Shown here: positions 43,852 to 53,463 of the stretch, one piece after another
Layout of the letters: each line of letters begins with the position of its first letter
Numbering within the stretch: position 1 is the stretch's first letter
From: Acholeplasma equifetale ATCC 29724
Lineage (GTDB): Bacteria; Bacillota_I; Bacilli_A; Acholeplasmatales; Acholeplasmataceae
DNA: 64,000 bases
Reading direction: 5' to 3'
Assembly (NCBI RefSeq): GCF_000687735.1
Contig: NZ_JHXL01000003.1
Location: 1 to 64,000 of the forward strand
Notes under the pieces: generated by a model
Database searches by the model: none
The model's input: only the letters and a program-made list of their open reading frames with translations
Told to the model about the DNA's origin: nothing
Program-made: the position numbers and the translations under genes

Positions 43852-43857
43852 TATAAT
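43852..43857 (+). promoter_or_regulatory. -10 element for gnd-zwf
   Basis: TATAAT 35 bp before the gnd ATG; no clear -35. It lies 22 bp after the mgtE2 stop. Confidence 0.45.
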
Positions 43858-43891
43858 AGGATAGATAATAAATAATAGGATTGGTGAAATT

Positions 43892-44791
43892 ATGAAAATA
43901 CATTTAATGGGATTAGGAAAAATGGGTGCTAATTTAGCATTAAACTTAATGGATCACAAATATGATGTATTAGGATTTGACATATCTAAAGATGCAAGAG
44001 AACTAGCTAAAAAGTCAGGTATTAAAGTTGCTGAATCCATGAATGAATTTTTAAGTAGAAAAAATAATGAACGCATTCAATTATTCTTATTTATTCCAAA
44101 CCAATTTGTTGATGATGTCATACAACAATTAATGCCATATTTACAACACGATGATATTTTAGTTGACGGTGGTAATTCAAACTACAAGTTATCATTGAAA
44201 AGATACTATGAATTAAAGGAAAAAGGTATCCATTTTGTTGATATGGGAACTAGTGGTGGAACACATGGTGCTCGTTTTGGGGCATGTCTTATGATTGGTG
44301 GAGAGAAAGACATTTATGAATACTTAAAACCAGTTTATGAAGCCATTTCCGAAAAAGATGGATATGAATATATGGGAGCACCGGGTGCTGGACATTTTGT
44401 TAAAATGGTACACAATGGAATTGAATATGGCATGATGCAAGCAATCGCTGAAGGTTTAGAATTAATGGAAGCCTCAAATTTTGATATTGATTATGAAAAA
44501 GTAACAAAGGTTTGGAATCATGGTTCAATTATCGAATCAAATTTAGTGGGATATGTTCATGAAGCATTTAAGAAGAATGCCCGATTAGATGAAATTGCTG
44601 GAAGAATTGATGATTCTGGTGAAGGTCGTTGGATGATTGAAGAAGCACTTAATTTAGGTGTTTCGATGCCTGTTATTTCAAATAGTTTATTTGTTCGATA
44701 TAAATCTAGAGACGATTTAAAATTTGGAGAAAAAGTGGTTGCTGCAATGAGAAATGAATTTGGTGGCCATAAAGTATATAAGAAGAAATGA
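43892..44791 (+). CDS. gnd: 6-phosphogluconate dehydrogenase (decarboxylating), short form
   Basis: A 299-residue enzyme converting 6-phosphogluconate to ribulose 5-phosphate and CO2. NAD(P) motif GLGKMGANLALNLM, substrate loops VDGGNSNY and DMGTSGGTHGARFGACLMIGG, catalytic Lys in GHFVKMVHNGIEYG. The ~300-residue length is that of the YqeC/GntZ short group, often NAD-preferring, rather than the ~470-residue form. GGTGA before ATG. It overlaps zwf by 4 bp. Confidence 0.95.
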   Translation: MKIHLMGLGKMGANLALNLMDHKYDVLGFDISKDARELAKKSGIKVAESMNEFLSRKNNERIQLFLFIPNQFVDDVIQQLMPYLQHDDILVDGGNSNYKLSLKRYYELKEKGIHFVDMGTSGGTHGARFGACLMIGGEKDIYEYLKPVYEAISEKDGYEYMGAPGAGHFVKMVHNGIEYGMMQAIAEGLELMEASNFDIDYEKVTKVWNHGSIIESNLVGYVHEAFKKNARLDEIAGRIDDSGEGRWMIEEALNLGVSMPVISNSLFVRYKSRDDLKFGEKVVAAMRNEFGGHKVYKKK

Positions 44792-46146
44792 AAAAAGATA
44801 TTATTATTACAATATTTGGATCAACAGGTGATTTGACTGCAAGAAAATTATTACCTGCAATATCCAAACTATATCAATCAAAATCAATTTCTCAAAATAT
44901 TTTAGTTATTGCATTAGGACGACGTCCATATGATACAAATAGTTATTTAAATGCAATGCAATCATTAACTAAAGAACCATTAAATTTAGATGTTTTAAGT
45001 AAAATTGTTCATTATTATCCAATACAAATTACTTCGTATGAGGAATATAAAAATCTAAGTGAATTTATTTCAGGATACAAGACTACTTATACAAAAGAAC
45101 TTTATTATTTAGCAATTGGACCTGATATATTAGCTGAAGTTGCAAGTCACATTAGTAAATCTGGTTTAATTCAACAGAATAATTTAAACCAAGTTTTAGT
45201 ATTTGAAAAGCCTTTTGGTCATGATTTAGATAGCGCACGCGCAATAAACCGTATGTTATGGAAATATTTCGATGAATCTCAAATATATAGAATAGATCAT
45301 TACTTAGGTAAAGAAATGATACAAAATTTAATGACTGTTCGTTTTGCTAATCGTATTTTTGAAGAATCATGGGATAATCAATCTATTGAATCTGTGAAAA
45401 TTGTTGTCAAAGAAAAAGAAGGTATATTAAATCGTGCGGGATATTATGATAAATCGGGTGCTTTAAAAGATATGGTTCAATCACATTTACTTCAAATCTT
45501 AAGTTTAATTGCAATGGATATACCTAAAGCATATGAATCACAATTTATTACAGATGAAAAAGTCAAAGTTTTAAATGCTTTAACTTTTGATGAAAAGTCT
45601 GTTATCATGGGACAATATGAAGGTTATTTAAATGAACCAAATATACCTGGTGATTCAAAAACCGAAACTTTTGTCTATTTAAAAGCATTCGTTAATACAA
45701 AGCGCTTTAAAGGTGTACCTTTTGAGATTATGACAGGTAAGAAAATGGATAAGAAAGAAAGTTATATTGAAATTACTTATCTACCTACAAAAGAACAAGA
45801 AAAATGGAAACTTCCAGTTTTACAAAATAAACTTGTTATAAGAATTCAACCAAATGATGGTGTTGGATTAACAATTAATTCTAAAAAACCAGGATTAAAG
45901 AATAATTTAGAATTGGTGGAACTTAATTATCAATTACCAAAAAGCGTTGAAGGAAACATACCTGAAGCTTATGAAAAACTGTTCTTAGATGTAATTAACG
46001 GATCAAAGACTTTATTTACAAGATGGGATGAAATTGAATCGTCTTGGAAATTTATTGATTTAGTTAAAGAAAAGTCACAAGAACTTACAATTTATAAAAA
46101 CGAAACAGAAATTATAAACTATATTATGAAAAAGAAAGCGTTATAA
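44788..46146 (+). CDS. zwf: Glucose-6-phosphate 1-dehydrogenase
   Basis: A 452-residue enzyme, the first step of the oxidative pentose phosphate pathway. NADP-site IFGSTGDLTARKLLPAI, substrate site IYRIDHYLGKEMIQN with the catalytic His, and GALKDMVQSHLLQIL are conserved. FEKPFGHDLDSA is the third fingerprint. Translationally coupled to gnd. No 6-phosphogluconolactonase is adjacent. Confidence 0.97.
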   Translation: MKKDIIITIFGSTGDLTARKLLPAISKLYQSKSISQNILVIALGRRPYDTNSYLNAMQSLTKEPLNLDVLSKIVHYYPIQITSYEEYKNLSEFISGYKTTYTKELYYLAIGPDILAEVASHISKSGLIQQNNLNQVLVFEKPFGHDLDSARAINRMLWKYFDESQIYRIDHYLGKEMIQNLMTVRFANRIFEESWDNQSIESVKIVVKEKEGILNRAGYYDKSGALKDMVQSHLLQILSLIAMDIPKAYESQFITDEKVKVLNALTFDEKSVIMGQYEGYLNEPNIPGDSKTETFVYLKAFVNTKRFKGVPFEIMTGKKMDKKESYIEITYLPTKEQEKWKLPVLQNKLVIRIQPNDGVGLTINSKKPGLKNNLELVELNYQLPKSVEGNIPEAYEKLFLDVINGSKTLFTRWDEIESSWKFIDLVKEKSQELTIYKNETEIINYIMKKKAL

Positions 46147-46158
46147 GCTTTCTTTTTT
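46131..46158 (+). terminator. Intrinsic terminator overlapping the zwf stop
   Basis: AAAGAAAGC, 7-nt loop containing the TAA stop, GCTTTCTTT and T run. Confidence 0.85.
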
Positions 46159-46202
46159 AACGAAATATGTATGAATTTTCCTAATTTTATCCTATAAAAT
46201 GT

Positions 46203-46208
46203 TATAAT
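46203..46208 (+). promoter_or_regulatory. -10 element for the M32 carboxypeptidase operon
   Basis: TATAAT 34 bp upstream of the ATG; -35 not clear. Confidence 0.5.
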
Positions 46209-46241
46209 AAATTGAAATTATCAATAATAAAAGGAGTACTT

Positions 46242-47729
46242 ATGGAAACCTATATTAAAATCTATGAAGAAATGAGAAAAAAACTCAAGGCATATGGTTA
46301 TGCGATGTGGGTTTTAGGTTTTGATTTAGAAACAGAAACACCTGTTGGTGGGATTAAATATCGTAATGAACAAATCAAAATTTTAACAGAAGAGATATAT
46401 GCTCTAGAAACAAATAAAAAATATTTAGATGCGATTGATAAATTATATGAAAATCGTGAATCACTCGATCCACTATTAAAACGTGAAATCGAAATGGTTG
46501 AAAAACAAAATCGTCTACTTAAGAAAATGCCTAAAGATGAATATATTGAATATCAAGTTTTATTAAATGAATCAACATCTATTTGGGCAAACGCACGTAA
46601 AAATGATGATTTTTCTCTATTTCAATCAACATTAGAAAAGATTGTACACTATCAACGTAAAATCGTTAAATACTTACAAACTGATGAACTTAAAGGTTAT
46701 GATGTTTTACTTGATATGTATGAAGAAGGGATGACTTCTAAAGAATATGATCAATTTTTCGAACTATTAAGAACAGAATTATTACCTTTTGTTTTATCTG
46801 CAACAAGTGGTAAGAAAACATTATCAAGAAAATTAACAAAAGGATATTTCCCTCAAGATCAACAGCGTAAGTTTAATCAGTATTTATTAGATGTTTTTAA
46901 GTATGATAGAAATCGCGGATTACTTAAAGAAAGTGAACATCCATTTACATCAAGTTTTTCATCGACTGATGTTAGAATCACAACACGATATTTAGATAAT
47001 GTTTTAGAATCTGCAATTTTTTCAACGATTCATGAAATGGGTCATGGAATTTATGAATTAAATGTTGATGAAAAATTAATCAATACAAGATTAAATACTG
47101 GAGCTTCTATGGGGATTCATGAGTCTCAATCAAGAATGTATGAAAACATGATTGGTAGAAGTTATGCATTTTGGGAAGTCCATTATGACAAACTTAAAGA
47201 AATATTTAAAAAAGAATTAAAAAATGTAACACTATTAGATTTTTATCAATATATTAACCGTGCTGAACGTTCTTTAATTCGTACTGAAGCAGATGAATTA
47301 ACTTATCCATTCCATATTATGGTTCGTTATGAATTAGAAAAACAACTAATTTCAGGCAAATTAAAAGTAAAAGATTTACCTAAAAAGTGGAGAAAATTAT
47401 ATCAAGAATATGTTGGAGTACGTCCAAAAACAGATAAAGATGGTGTACTTCAAGATATTCATTGGGCATGTGGAAACTTTGGATATTTCCCAACATATGC
47501 TTTAGGAAGCGCATATGCTGCCCAAATTTATCATGCAATGAATAAAGATTTTAATATAGAAAATGCGATTTCAAATAATCAAATCGAAAAAGTAAACAAC
47601 TGGCTTAAAGATAAAATTCATCAATATGGTGCGTCTAAAACACCAAAAGAATTAATTTTAAATGCGACTGGTGAACCATTTAATCCTAAGTATTATGTGG
47701 ATTATTTGAAAAGAAAGTTTTCTAAATAA
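46242..47729 (+). CDS. M32 (Taq-type) metallocarboxypeptidase
   Basis: A 495-residue zinc carboxypeptidase of family M32, a cytosolic enzyme removing C-terminal residues. The zinc site STIHEMGHGIYE (HExxH) is intact, with HESQSRMYENMIGRS and RTEADELTYPFHIMVRYELE downstream supplying further conserved residues, and DIHWACGNFGYFPTYALG near the end. ATG 46242 has AAAGGAG 7 bp upstream; the TTG at 46212 is in the promoter area. Confidence 0.95.
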   Translation: METYIKIYEEMRKKLKAYGYAMWVLGFDLETETPVGGIKYRNEQIKILTEEIYALETNKKYLDAIDKLYENRESLDPLLKREIEMVEKQNRLLKKMPKDEYIEYQVLLNESTSIWANARKNDDFSLFQSTLEKIVHYQRKIVKYLQTDELKGYDVLLDMYEEGMTSKEYDQFFELLRTELLPFVLSATSGKKTLSRKLTKGYFPQDQQRKFNQYLLDVFKYDRNRGLLKESEHPFTSSFSSTDVRITTRYLDNVLESAIFSTIHEMGHGIYELNVDEKLINTRLNTGASMGIHESQSRMYENMIGRSYAFWEVHYDKLKEIFKKELKNVTLLDFYQYINRAERSLIRTEADELTYPFHIMVRYELEKQLISGKLKVKDLPKKWRKLYQEYVGVRPKTDKDGVLQDIHWACGNFGYFPTYALGSAYAAQIYHAMNKDFNIENAISNNQIEKVNNWLKDKIHQYGASKTPKELILNATGEPFNPKYYVDYLKRKFSK

Positions 47730-47738
47730 GGTGATAAT

Positions 47739-48713
47739 ATGAAAATTTTAGTTATTGGTGGAGCGGGTTATATAGGATCTCATGCTGTATATGAATTATT
47801 ACGAGCTAATCATAAAGTAGCAGTTATGGATAATTTATCAACAGGTGATGCATCCTTTGTTCCAAAAGATGTTCCTTTATATATAAAAGATATTACAGTA
47901 AAAGAAGATATAAAATTTGTATTAGAAACAGAAAAACCAGATGTTATCATGCATTTTGCTGCAAAACTCATTGTTCCTGAAAGTATGGTTAAACCACTTG
48001 AATATTATCATAATAACGTTGAAGGTGTTCGATTACTTTTAGAATCAATGGTAGAAACTAATGTTAAATATATTGTTTTCTCATCAACAGCAGCAGTTTA
48101 TGGTGAACCAGAAAAAGGTATTTGTGTAGAAACAGATCCTGTTTTACCAATCAATCCATATGGTGAATCTAAATTAGCATGTGAAAGATTAATTCATTGG
48201 GCTAGCTTAGCTCATGGTTTAAAATATTGTATCTTTAGATATTTTAACGTTGCAGGTGCAGATAAATCATTAGAAATTGGTCTTAAGAAACAACAACTTA
48301 CACATTTAATTCCTGTAGCTATCGAAGCAGCTTTAGGTATTCGCGAAAAATTAACAATTTTTGGAAATGATTATCCTACAAAAGATGGAACAAACATCAG
48401 AGACTATATCCATGTGTCAGATCTTGCTAGAGCACACGTTTTAGGGGCTGAGTTCTTAGTTAAAGAAAATCGCTCTGAAATCTTTAATTTAGGTAGTGAA
48501 AAAGGATATTCAAATTTAGATGTAGCTCATACAGTTAATGAATTATTACCATTAAAATTTGATTTTGGGCCAAGAAGAGCAGGAGATCCTGCGGTTTTAA
48601 CAGCGAACGCATCTAAAGCATATAAAGTATTAGGTTTTAAAACAGAATATTCTTTAAAAGATATTGTCGCATCTGATTTGGCATATCGAAAGAAGTTGAA
48701 AGGAACTTTATGA
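47739..48713 (+). CDS. galE: UDP-glucose 4-epimerase
   Basis: A 324-residue short-chain dehydrogenase-type epimerase interconverting UDP-glucose and UDP-galactose. NAD motif GGAGYIGSHAVYELL, catalytic Ser in VFSSTAAVYGEPEKG and Tyr/Lys in PYGESKLACE, then FRYFNVAGAD and GTNIRDYIHVSDLARAH. It starts 9 bp after the carboxypeptidase and overlaps the following methyltransferase by 4 bp. Its product can feed Glf in the polysaccharide locus. Confidence 0.96.
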   Translation: MKILVIGGAGYIGSHAVYELLRANHKVAVMDNLSTGDASFVPKDVPLYIKDITVKEDIKFVLETEKPDVIMHFAAKLIVPESMVKPLEYYHNNVEGVRLLLESMVETNVKYIVFSSTAAVYGEPEKGICVETDPVLPINPYGESKLACERLIHWASLAHGLKYCIFRYFNVAGADKSLEIGLKKQQLTHLIPVAIEAALGIREKLTIFGNDYPTKDGTNIRDYIHVSDLARAHVLGAEFLVKENRSEIFNLGSEKGYSNLDVAHTVNELLPLKFDFGPRRAGDPAVLTANASKAYKVLGFKTEYSLKDIVASDLAYRKKLKGTL

Positions 48714-49984
48714 CATTTGAAGAAGGAAAAGTCATTGAAGTAACTGCGTATGAAGTTGACCGTTTTGGTAAAGGTGTTTCAAAAGTAGATGACTTTGTCA
48801 TCTTTACTGATGGTCTTTTAGAAGGTGAAACAGCTAAAGTTGAAATATCAAAAGTAAAGAAAAATTTTGCTGAAGCTAAAATAAAAAAACTTATCAATCA
48901 ATCACCTTTACGAAAAACATTTACTTCAAAACTTGGAGCATTAGATTTATATCATTTAAAAGATGATGAACAAATTAAGTGGCAAGAAACAATTACGAAA
49001 AACATATTGTCACGTTCATTAGGTGTAAATATAGAACTATCCAACCCAATTTTCGGGTCATCATTAAATTATCGAAATAAAGTAGTTTATCATGCTTTAG
49101 AAGATGAAATTTTAAAACTTGGTATGTATCAAAAAGATCCGATTGAGTTAATTGAAGTTCATACATTTATACTTAATCATCCACTCATTCAAAGGGTTGT
49201 ATCTAAAATTCAACAACAACGAATTTTGGTTGATTATGAAGCACTAAAACATATTGTTTTTAGAACAAACGGTCAAAAAGTTTTAGTAACATTGGTTAGT
49301 TATAAAGAACAGTTTAAAGGTTTAAATGAATTGGTTCAATTAATTAAGACATTCGATGAAGTCATAGGTATAACATTAAATATTAAACCGTCTGATAAAG
49401 TCATTTTAGGACCACATGCTAAAGTATTATTTGGAGAAAATCAATTAACATATCAATTCAATCATCTAACATTGAAAATTAATGATCGTTCATTTATGCA
49501 AGTTCATACTGAAGTGATGTTAAGTGTTTATGAAAAAATATCAAAATATATTACTCAAAATGATGTTGTAATTGATGCTTATAGTGGTGTGGGTTCAATT
49601 GGTTATTCAATTGGTGAATCAGCTAAGAAAGTAATTATGATTGAAAATAATCCAGAGAACACCAAAATGGCTAGGGAACTTAAAAAACACCATAAAGGAT
49701 CATATGAAATTATTGAAGGTAATGTTGAGAAAGAATTAAGAAAAGTTCGAGGAGATATCATTATTTTAGATCCACCAAGAAGTGGTTTAGATCCGAAAGC
49801 ATTACCAATAATTTTTGAAAAGAAATTTAAACGCATTATTTATTTATCATGTGAGCTTAATACATTACAAAGAGACCTAAAAGTTTTATGTAATAATTAT
49901 GATATCAACGCAATTCATGCTGTTCGTATGTTCCCACAAACAACATCAATTGAAACTTTAGTCATATTAGATAAAAAACACTAG
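48710..49984 (+). CDS. 23S rRNA (uracil-C5)-methyltransferase, RlmCD/TrmA family
   Basis: A 424-residue SAM-dependent methyltransferase. An N-terminal TRAM domain (residues ~1-60) binds RNA; the catalytic half has VIDAYSGVGSIGYSIGESAK (SAM site), ILDPPRSGLDPKALP and YLSCELNTLQRDL with the nucleophilic Cys. The family modifies uridines in 23S rRNA or tRNA; the exact target cannot be set. The four-cysteine Fe-S cluster of some members is absent. Confidence 0.9.
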   Translation: MTFEEGKVIEVTAYEVDRFGKGVSKVDDFVIFTDGLLEGETAKVEISKVKKNFAEAKIKKLINQSPLRKTFTSKLGALDLYHLKDDEQIKWQETITKNILSRSLGVNIELSNPIFGSSLNYRNKVVYHALEDEILKLGMYQKDPIELIEVHTFILNHPLIQRVVSKIQQQRILVDYEALKHIVFRTNGQKVLVTLVSYKEQFKGLNELVQLIKTFDEVIGITLNIKPSDKVILGPHAKVLFGENQLTYQFNHLTLKINDRSFMQVHTEVMLSVYEKISKYITQNDVVIDAYSGVGSIGYSIGESAKKVIMIENNPENTKMARELKKHHKGSYEIIEGNVEKELRKVRGDIIILDPPRSGLDPKALPIIFEKKFKRIIYLSCELNTLQRDLKVLCNNYDINAIHAVRMFPQTTSIETLVILDKKH

Positions 49985-50008
49985 CAAATCTGCTAGTGTT
50001 TTATTTAG
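49977..50008. terminator. Bidirectional intrinsic terminator
   Basis: AACACTAGCA, AATC loop, TGCTAGTGTT between converging genes; it overlaps both stops. Confidence 0.9.
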
Positions 50009-50597
50009 TAAAAGGATTATGTTCTTTTTCATGTCCAATGGTTGTTGATTCGCCATGTCCAGGATAGCAAATTGTGTCATCTGGTAATGTATATAGCTTT
50101 TTTGTAATTGAATCTAATAATTGTTGATAATTTCCAAATGGAAAATCGGTTCGACCAATGGACTCTTTAAATAATGCATCACCAGTGAATAAATGTGGTG
50201 CACAATATAGCGAAGTAGAACCTTCTGAATGTCCCGGAGTTTCAATAACTTCGAAAATTAGACCTTCAAATTCTATTTTATCGTTTTCTACAACAAACTG
50301 ATCAACAGGAATCGGTTCTTTCCAATGATTATAAACAGAATCAGACATCCAAATTTTATCTTTAAGTGGTGCATAAACTGGAATATGATAATGTTCTTTA
50401 ATTGTTTTTACAGCACCTGTATGGTCATAATGTCCATGTGTTATATAGATGAATTGGGGAACTAATTTTTTAGACTTAATATAATCAATAATTTTATCTG
50501 CTTCAAATCCAGGGTCAATAATAAAACACTGCTTGTTAACAGTTATGATATAAGTATTTGACTTTAAATCTCCCAATTCAAGTCTTATGATTTGCAT
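50001..50597 (-). CDS. MBL-fold hydrolase (glyoxalase II-like)
   Basis: A 198-residue metallo-beta-lactamase-fold hydrolase. YITHGHYDHTGAVK gives the HxHxDH binuclear metal site, with ETPGHSEGSTSLY and LFTGDALFKESIGRTDFP and YPGHGEST supplying the other ligands. This is the YqgX/GloB-like group, probably cleaving a thioester such as a hydroxyacyl-thiol, in the cytosol. GGTGA precedes ATG 50597. Single gene. Confidence 0.93.
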   Translation of the reverse strand: MQIIRLELGDLKSNTYIITVNKQCFIIDPGFEADKIIDYIKSKKLVPQFIYITHGHYDHTGAVKTIKEHYHIPVYAPLKDKIWMSDSVYNHWKEPIPVDQFVVENDKIEFEGLIFEVIETPGHSEGSTSLYCAPHLFTGDALFKESIGRTDFPFGNYQQLLDSITKKLYTLPDDTICYPGHGESTTIGHEKEHNPFTK

Positions 50598-50735
50598 AAA
50601 AAATCACCAGAAGTTATTATACAACATAACTCAAAATAAACCAAGTCTTAAATTTATTTGAGATGAAAACAGGAGTATTTTTAGCTAAAAAATCTTGAAA
50701 TATATATATTTTATATATCAAGAGTATTTAAAAAC

Positions 50736-50764
50736 TTGATTTTATATGAACTATTCGTTATAAT
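50736..50764 (+). promoter_or_regulatory. Sigma-A promoter of secG
   Basis: TTGATT (50736-50741), 17-bp spacer, TATAAT (50759-50764). Upstream bases 50598-50735 hold no gene, only an imperfect AT-rich hairpin at ~50693-50722 (CTTGA ... TCAAG). Confidence 0.75.
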
Positions 50765-50794
50765 GAGTGAGAAGAAAAAAGGAGTTTATGCAAT

Positions 50795-51034
50795 ATGTTA
50801 TTCCCAGATTATGTGATTTTAGTTTTAAGTATATTTATCATTGCTGTTTCTGCATTACAAACTACTCGTGAAGATGTCATGGAAGCTTTTACTGGAAGTA
50901 ACCAAGATTTATTCAAAAATAAAAAACAAATGGGCGCTGAATTAGTACTCAACCGCGTTATGTTAGTTCTAGGTATTTTATTCCTAATTATGGTAATTTG
51001 GAGTAATTCATTAGATCGTTTCTTTAACGTTTAA
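50795..51034 (+). CDS. secG: Preprotein translocase subunit SecG
   Basis: A 79-residue protein with two membrane helices (residues ~5-20 and ~52-70) separated by a cytosolic loop QTTREDVMEAFTGSNQDLFK, the layout of SecG in the SecYEG channel. The loop has the usual small polar turn but lacks the common GG motif, so identification rests on size, topology and Gram-positive context. GGAG lies about 10 bp before ATG 50795. Confidence 0.82.
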   Translation: MLFPDYVILVLSIFIIAVSALQTTREDVMEAFTGSNQDLFKNKKQMGAELVLNRVMLVLGILFLIMVIWSNSLDRFFNV

Positions 51035-51043
51035 TAAATCTTA

Positions 51044-51068
51044 GGTACTCATGAAGAGTACCTTTTTT
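51044..51068 (+). terminator. Intrinsic terminator after secG
   Basis: GGTACTC, ATGAA loop, GAGTACC and six T. Confidence 0.9.
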
Positions 51069-51079
51069 ATGAGGTATTT

Positions 51080-51763
51080 ATGCAACGTTATTTTTTAGAA
51101 AAAGAAACCAAATTTTATAAAGATGACATACATCATATACTCAATGTCATGCGTTTTAAACAAGGCGATCGTGTAGAAGTGTGTTACGATGGGATATGTT
51201 ATTTAGTTGAACTAAACATCAATCAAAAAGATGTTTCTTTTAATGTTGTTGAGACATTAAAAACAAATAAACAATTAGATATAACGCTTGTACAAGGATT
51301 ACCTAAAGGAGATAAAATTGATTTTGTTGTTAAATCAGCGACGATTTTTGGAGCAAAAGAAATCGTTTTTTTACCAATGAAACGTAGTATTGCAAAACTT
51401 TCAAATATAGAACATAAACTAGAAAGATTAAGAAAAATTGCTAAAGAAGCAGCTGAATTAGCAAAATTAAGTTTTATACCTCAAATTAAATTTTTAAATT
51501 CTATCAATGATTTAAGTTTAGATTATACACATAAATTTTTGTTAGATGAAGAAGAGACGAGTTTACAACTTGAAACAATAGAATTTAACCTTCAAAATCG
51601 CGTAATTTATATTATTGGACCTGAAGGTGGAATTGATATTGATGAGCGTAATATATTAAGAAATAAGGGATTTTTGACACTAAGTTTAGGTCAAACAATA
51701 TTGCCAACTGAATTAGCACATATTCCACTATTAAATTATATGAAATATCGTAAAAATCTTTGA
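51080..51763 (+). CDS. rsmE: 16S rRNA m3U1498 methyltransferase RsmE
   Basis: A 227-residue SPOUT methyltransferase that methylates U1498 of 16S rRNA. The N-terminal PUA-like part has HHILNVMRFKQGDRVEV; the knot carries YIIGPEGGIDIDERNIL and LSLGQTILPTELAHIPLLN. GAGG precedes ATG. Its TGA stop lies inside the -35 of the rpsU promoter, so the genes are adjacent but rpsU has its own start point. Confidence 0.93.
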   Translation: MQRYFLEKETKFYKDDIHHILNVMRFKQGDRVEVCYDGICYLVELNINQKDVSFNVVETLKTNKQLDITLVQGLPKGDKIDFVVKSATIFGAKEIVFLPMKRSIAKLSNIEHKLERLRKIAKEAAELAKLSFIPQIKFLNSINDLSLDYTHKFLLDEEETSLQLETIEFNLQNRVIYIIGPEGGIDIDERNILRNKGFLTLSLGQTILPTELAHIPLLNYMKYRKNL

Positions 51764-51788
51764 CATATCTTTAAAAATGATTTATAAT
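51760..51788 (+). promoter_or_regulatory. Consensus sigma-A promoter of rpsU
   Basis: TTGACA (51760-51765), 17-bp spacer, TATAAT (51783-51788): a perfect match. The 16-base palindrome GTTTGATATATCAAAC at 51796-51811 lies at the predicted mRNA 5' end. Confidence 0.9.
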
Positions 51789-51831
51789 GATAAAGGTTTG
51801 ATATATCAAACGGTTTGGAAGGAGGGCAGAC

Positions 51832-52005
51832 ATGCCTAAAACAGAAGTACGCAAAGGTGAATCATTAGAAGACGCATTACGCCGTTTTAAACGTAATGTT
51901 TCTAAAGATGGAACCCTCCAAGAAGCACGTAAGCGTGAATTCTATGTAAAACCAGGCGTTAGTCGTCGTATGCGAGCTAAAGCAGCAAAAAGTAAAAAAC
52001 GTTAA
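51832..52005 (+). CDS. rpsU: Ribosomal protein bS21
   Basis: A 57-residue, very basic protein: [20 protein letters not shown], then REFYVKP and an arginine/lysine-rich tail ending KSKKR. This is bS21 of the small subunit, involved in initiation. AAGGAGGGCAGAC gives a strong Shine-Dalgarno. The codon use is richer in CGT/CGC than in neighbours, as expected for a highly expressed gene. It has its own consensus promoter and terminator. Confidence 0.96.
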   Translation: MPKTEVRKGESLEDALRRFKRNVSKDGTLQEARKREFYVKPGVSRRMRAKAAKSKKR

Positions 52006-52025
52006 TCTATAAAAATGATGATAAG

Positions 52026-52053
52026 AAATGCACCTTTAAAGGGTGCATTTTTA
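52026..52053 (+). terminator. Intrinsic terminator after rpsU
   Basis: AAATGCACC, TTTAAAG loop, GGTGCATTT and T run. Confidence 0.9.
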
Positions 52054-52099
52054 TCGCTTTTAAGGTAAAATATTAAGAGAGTCTCAACGGAGGAATTTA

Positions 52100-53053
52100 A
52101 TGAAATTAAATTTGAAAGTTAAACATATAGAAACTGAGAAAATTTTAGTTGGAGTTGAAGATCGAAATCTCTTAGTATTTAAAACACATTTTGGTTTTGA
52201 TGTCAGTATATTTAATGGTGATATTATTGTTGATACGGACGAATCAAAAAGAGAATTACTTGAACAAATTTTTAAAACATTAATTCTTTTAGCTGAACAT
52301 AAAATTTTACTCACGGAAAGAGATGTTATTTATATTATCAAAATGGCTGAGGTTGATCAGCTTGACAACATTCTTTCATTATATAAAAATCAAGCTAAAA
52401 TTTTAGTCACCGAATCTGGTAAAACAATTAGTGCTAAGACCTTTAATCAAAGAGCGTATAGTGAAGCATTAGATAAATATCCTTTAGTTTTTGGAATTGG
52501 ACCAGCTGGAACAGGGAAAACTTATTTAGCTGTTGCACATGCTGTGAGTCGTTTAAAAAAAGGTTTAGTTAAAAAAGTAATTCTTACAAGACCTGCAGTT
52601 GAAGCAGGTGAATCTTTAGGGTTTTTACCGGGAGATTTAAAAGAAAAGGTTGATCCTTATTTAATTCCTCTATATGATGCACTTTATGAGTTTTTAGGAG
52701 TTAAAGAAACAACACTTCTTATGGAAAAAGGTGTAATTGAAGTAGCTCCACTTGCATATATGAGAGGAAGAACATTAGAAAATGCATTTATCATTTTAGA
52801 TGAAGCTCAAAACACAACAAAAAGTCAAATGAAAATGTTTCTAACTCGGTTAGGATTTTCTTCTTATATGGTTGTAACTGGAGATCCAAGTCAAGTTGAT
52901 TTAGGATATAAAAAAGAATCCGGGTTAAAAGATGCAATTGAATTGGTAAAAGGAATATCTGAGGCTAAGGTTATACAATTTGATAAAGTTGATGTCATTA
53001 GACATCCACTTGTACAAAAAATTCTTGAAAGATATGAAGCATATGAAAATTGA
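52100..53053 (+). CDS. phoH: PhoH-like ATPase
   Basis: A 317-residue PhoH-family ATPase. After an N-terminal KH-like region the ATPase core has [43 protein letters not shown] and [11 protein letters not shown]. The family is linked to RNA metabolism and is nearly always next to ybeY, as here (11-bp overlap). RBS GGAGG before ATG 52100. Confidence 0.95.
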   Translation: MKLNLKVKHIETEKILVGVEDRNLLVFKTHFGFDVSIFNGDIIVDTDESKRELLEQIFKTLILLAEHKILLTERDVIYIIKMAEVDQLDNILSLYKNQAKILVTESGKTISAKTFNQRAYSEALDKYPLVFGIGPAGTGKTYLAVAHAVSRLKKGLVKKVILTRPAVEAGESLGFLPGDLKEKVDPYLIPLYDALYEFLGVKETTLLMEKGVIEVAPLAYMRGRTLENAFIILDEAQNTTKSQMKMFLTRLGFSSYMVVTGDPSQVDLGYKKESGLKDAIELVKGISEAKVIQFDKVDVIRHPLVQKILERYEAYEN

Positions 53054-53462
53054 ATTCCATGATTATACACAAGAAAATATTGTAAAACACTATGTTAAAG
53101 TGATTAAAGGTGTTTTCAAACATGTAGAAAATTCAAAAAACATGCATGTTATTTTTGTAACAAATGAACAAATCCATGAATTAAATAAAAATTATCGAAA
53201 TGTTGATAGACCAACTGATGTCTTATCGTTTCCAAATGATGAAGATGAAGAAACGTTAGGTGATATTTTTATTAGTATTGAGAAAGTTGTAGAACAAGCG
53301 AATGAATATGGTCATTCAATTGATCGAGAAGTTGGATTTTTAGCTGTTCATGGATATTTACACTTAATGGGTTATGATCATCATACAAAAGAAGAAGAAA
53401 AAGAAATGATGGAATTAACAGAAATAATATTAGAAAAATCAAATTTAAAAAGGGGTGTTTAA
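53043..53462 (+). CDS. ybeY: Endoribonuclease YbeY
   Basis: A 139-residue metal-dependent RNase that matures 16S rRNA 3' ends. The zinc site is [14 protein letters not shown] (HxxxHxxxxxH) and [16 protein letters not shown] is the other conserved block. The frame is open further upstream inside phoH, but ATG 53043 (or 53034) gives the usual N-terminus; no strong ribosome-binding site, so coupling to phoH is likely. Confidence 0.94.
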   Translation: MKIEFHDYTQENIVKHYVKVIKGVFKHVENSKNMHVIFVTNEQIHELNKNYRNVDRPTDVLSFPNDEDEETLGDIFISIEKVVEQANEYGHSIDREVGFLAVHGYLHLMGYDHHTKEEEKEMMELTEIILEKSNLKRGV

Positions 53463-53463
53463 A

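Noticed and set aside
50690-50725. Terminator before secG
   Set aside because: The CTTGA/TCAAG hairpin has an all-AT interior and no T tract; it may be only composition.
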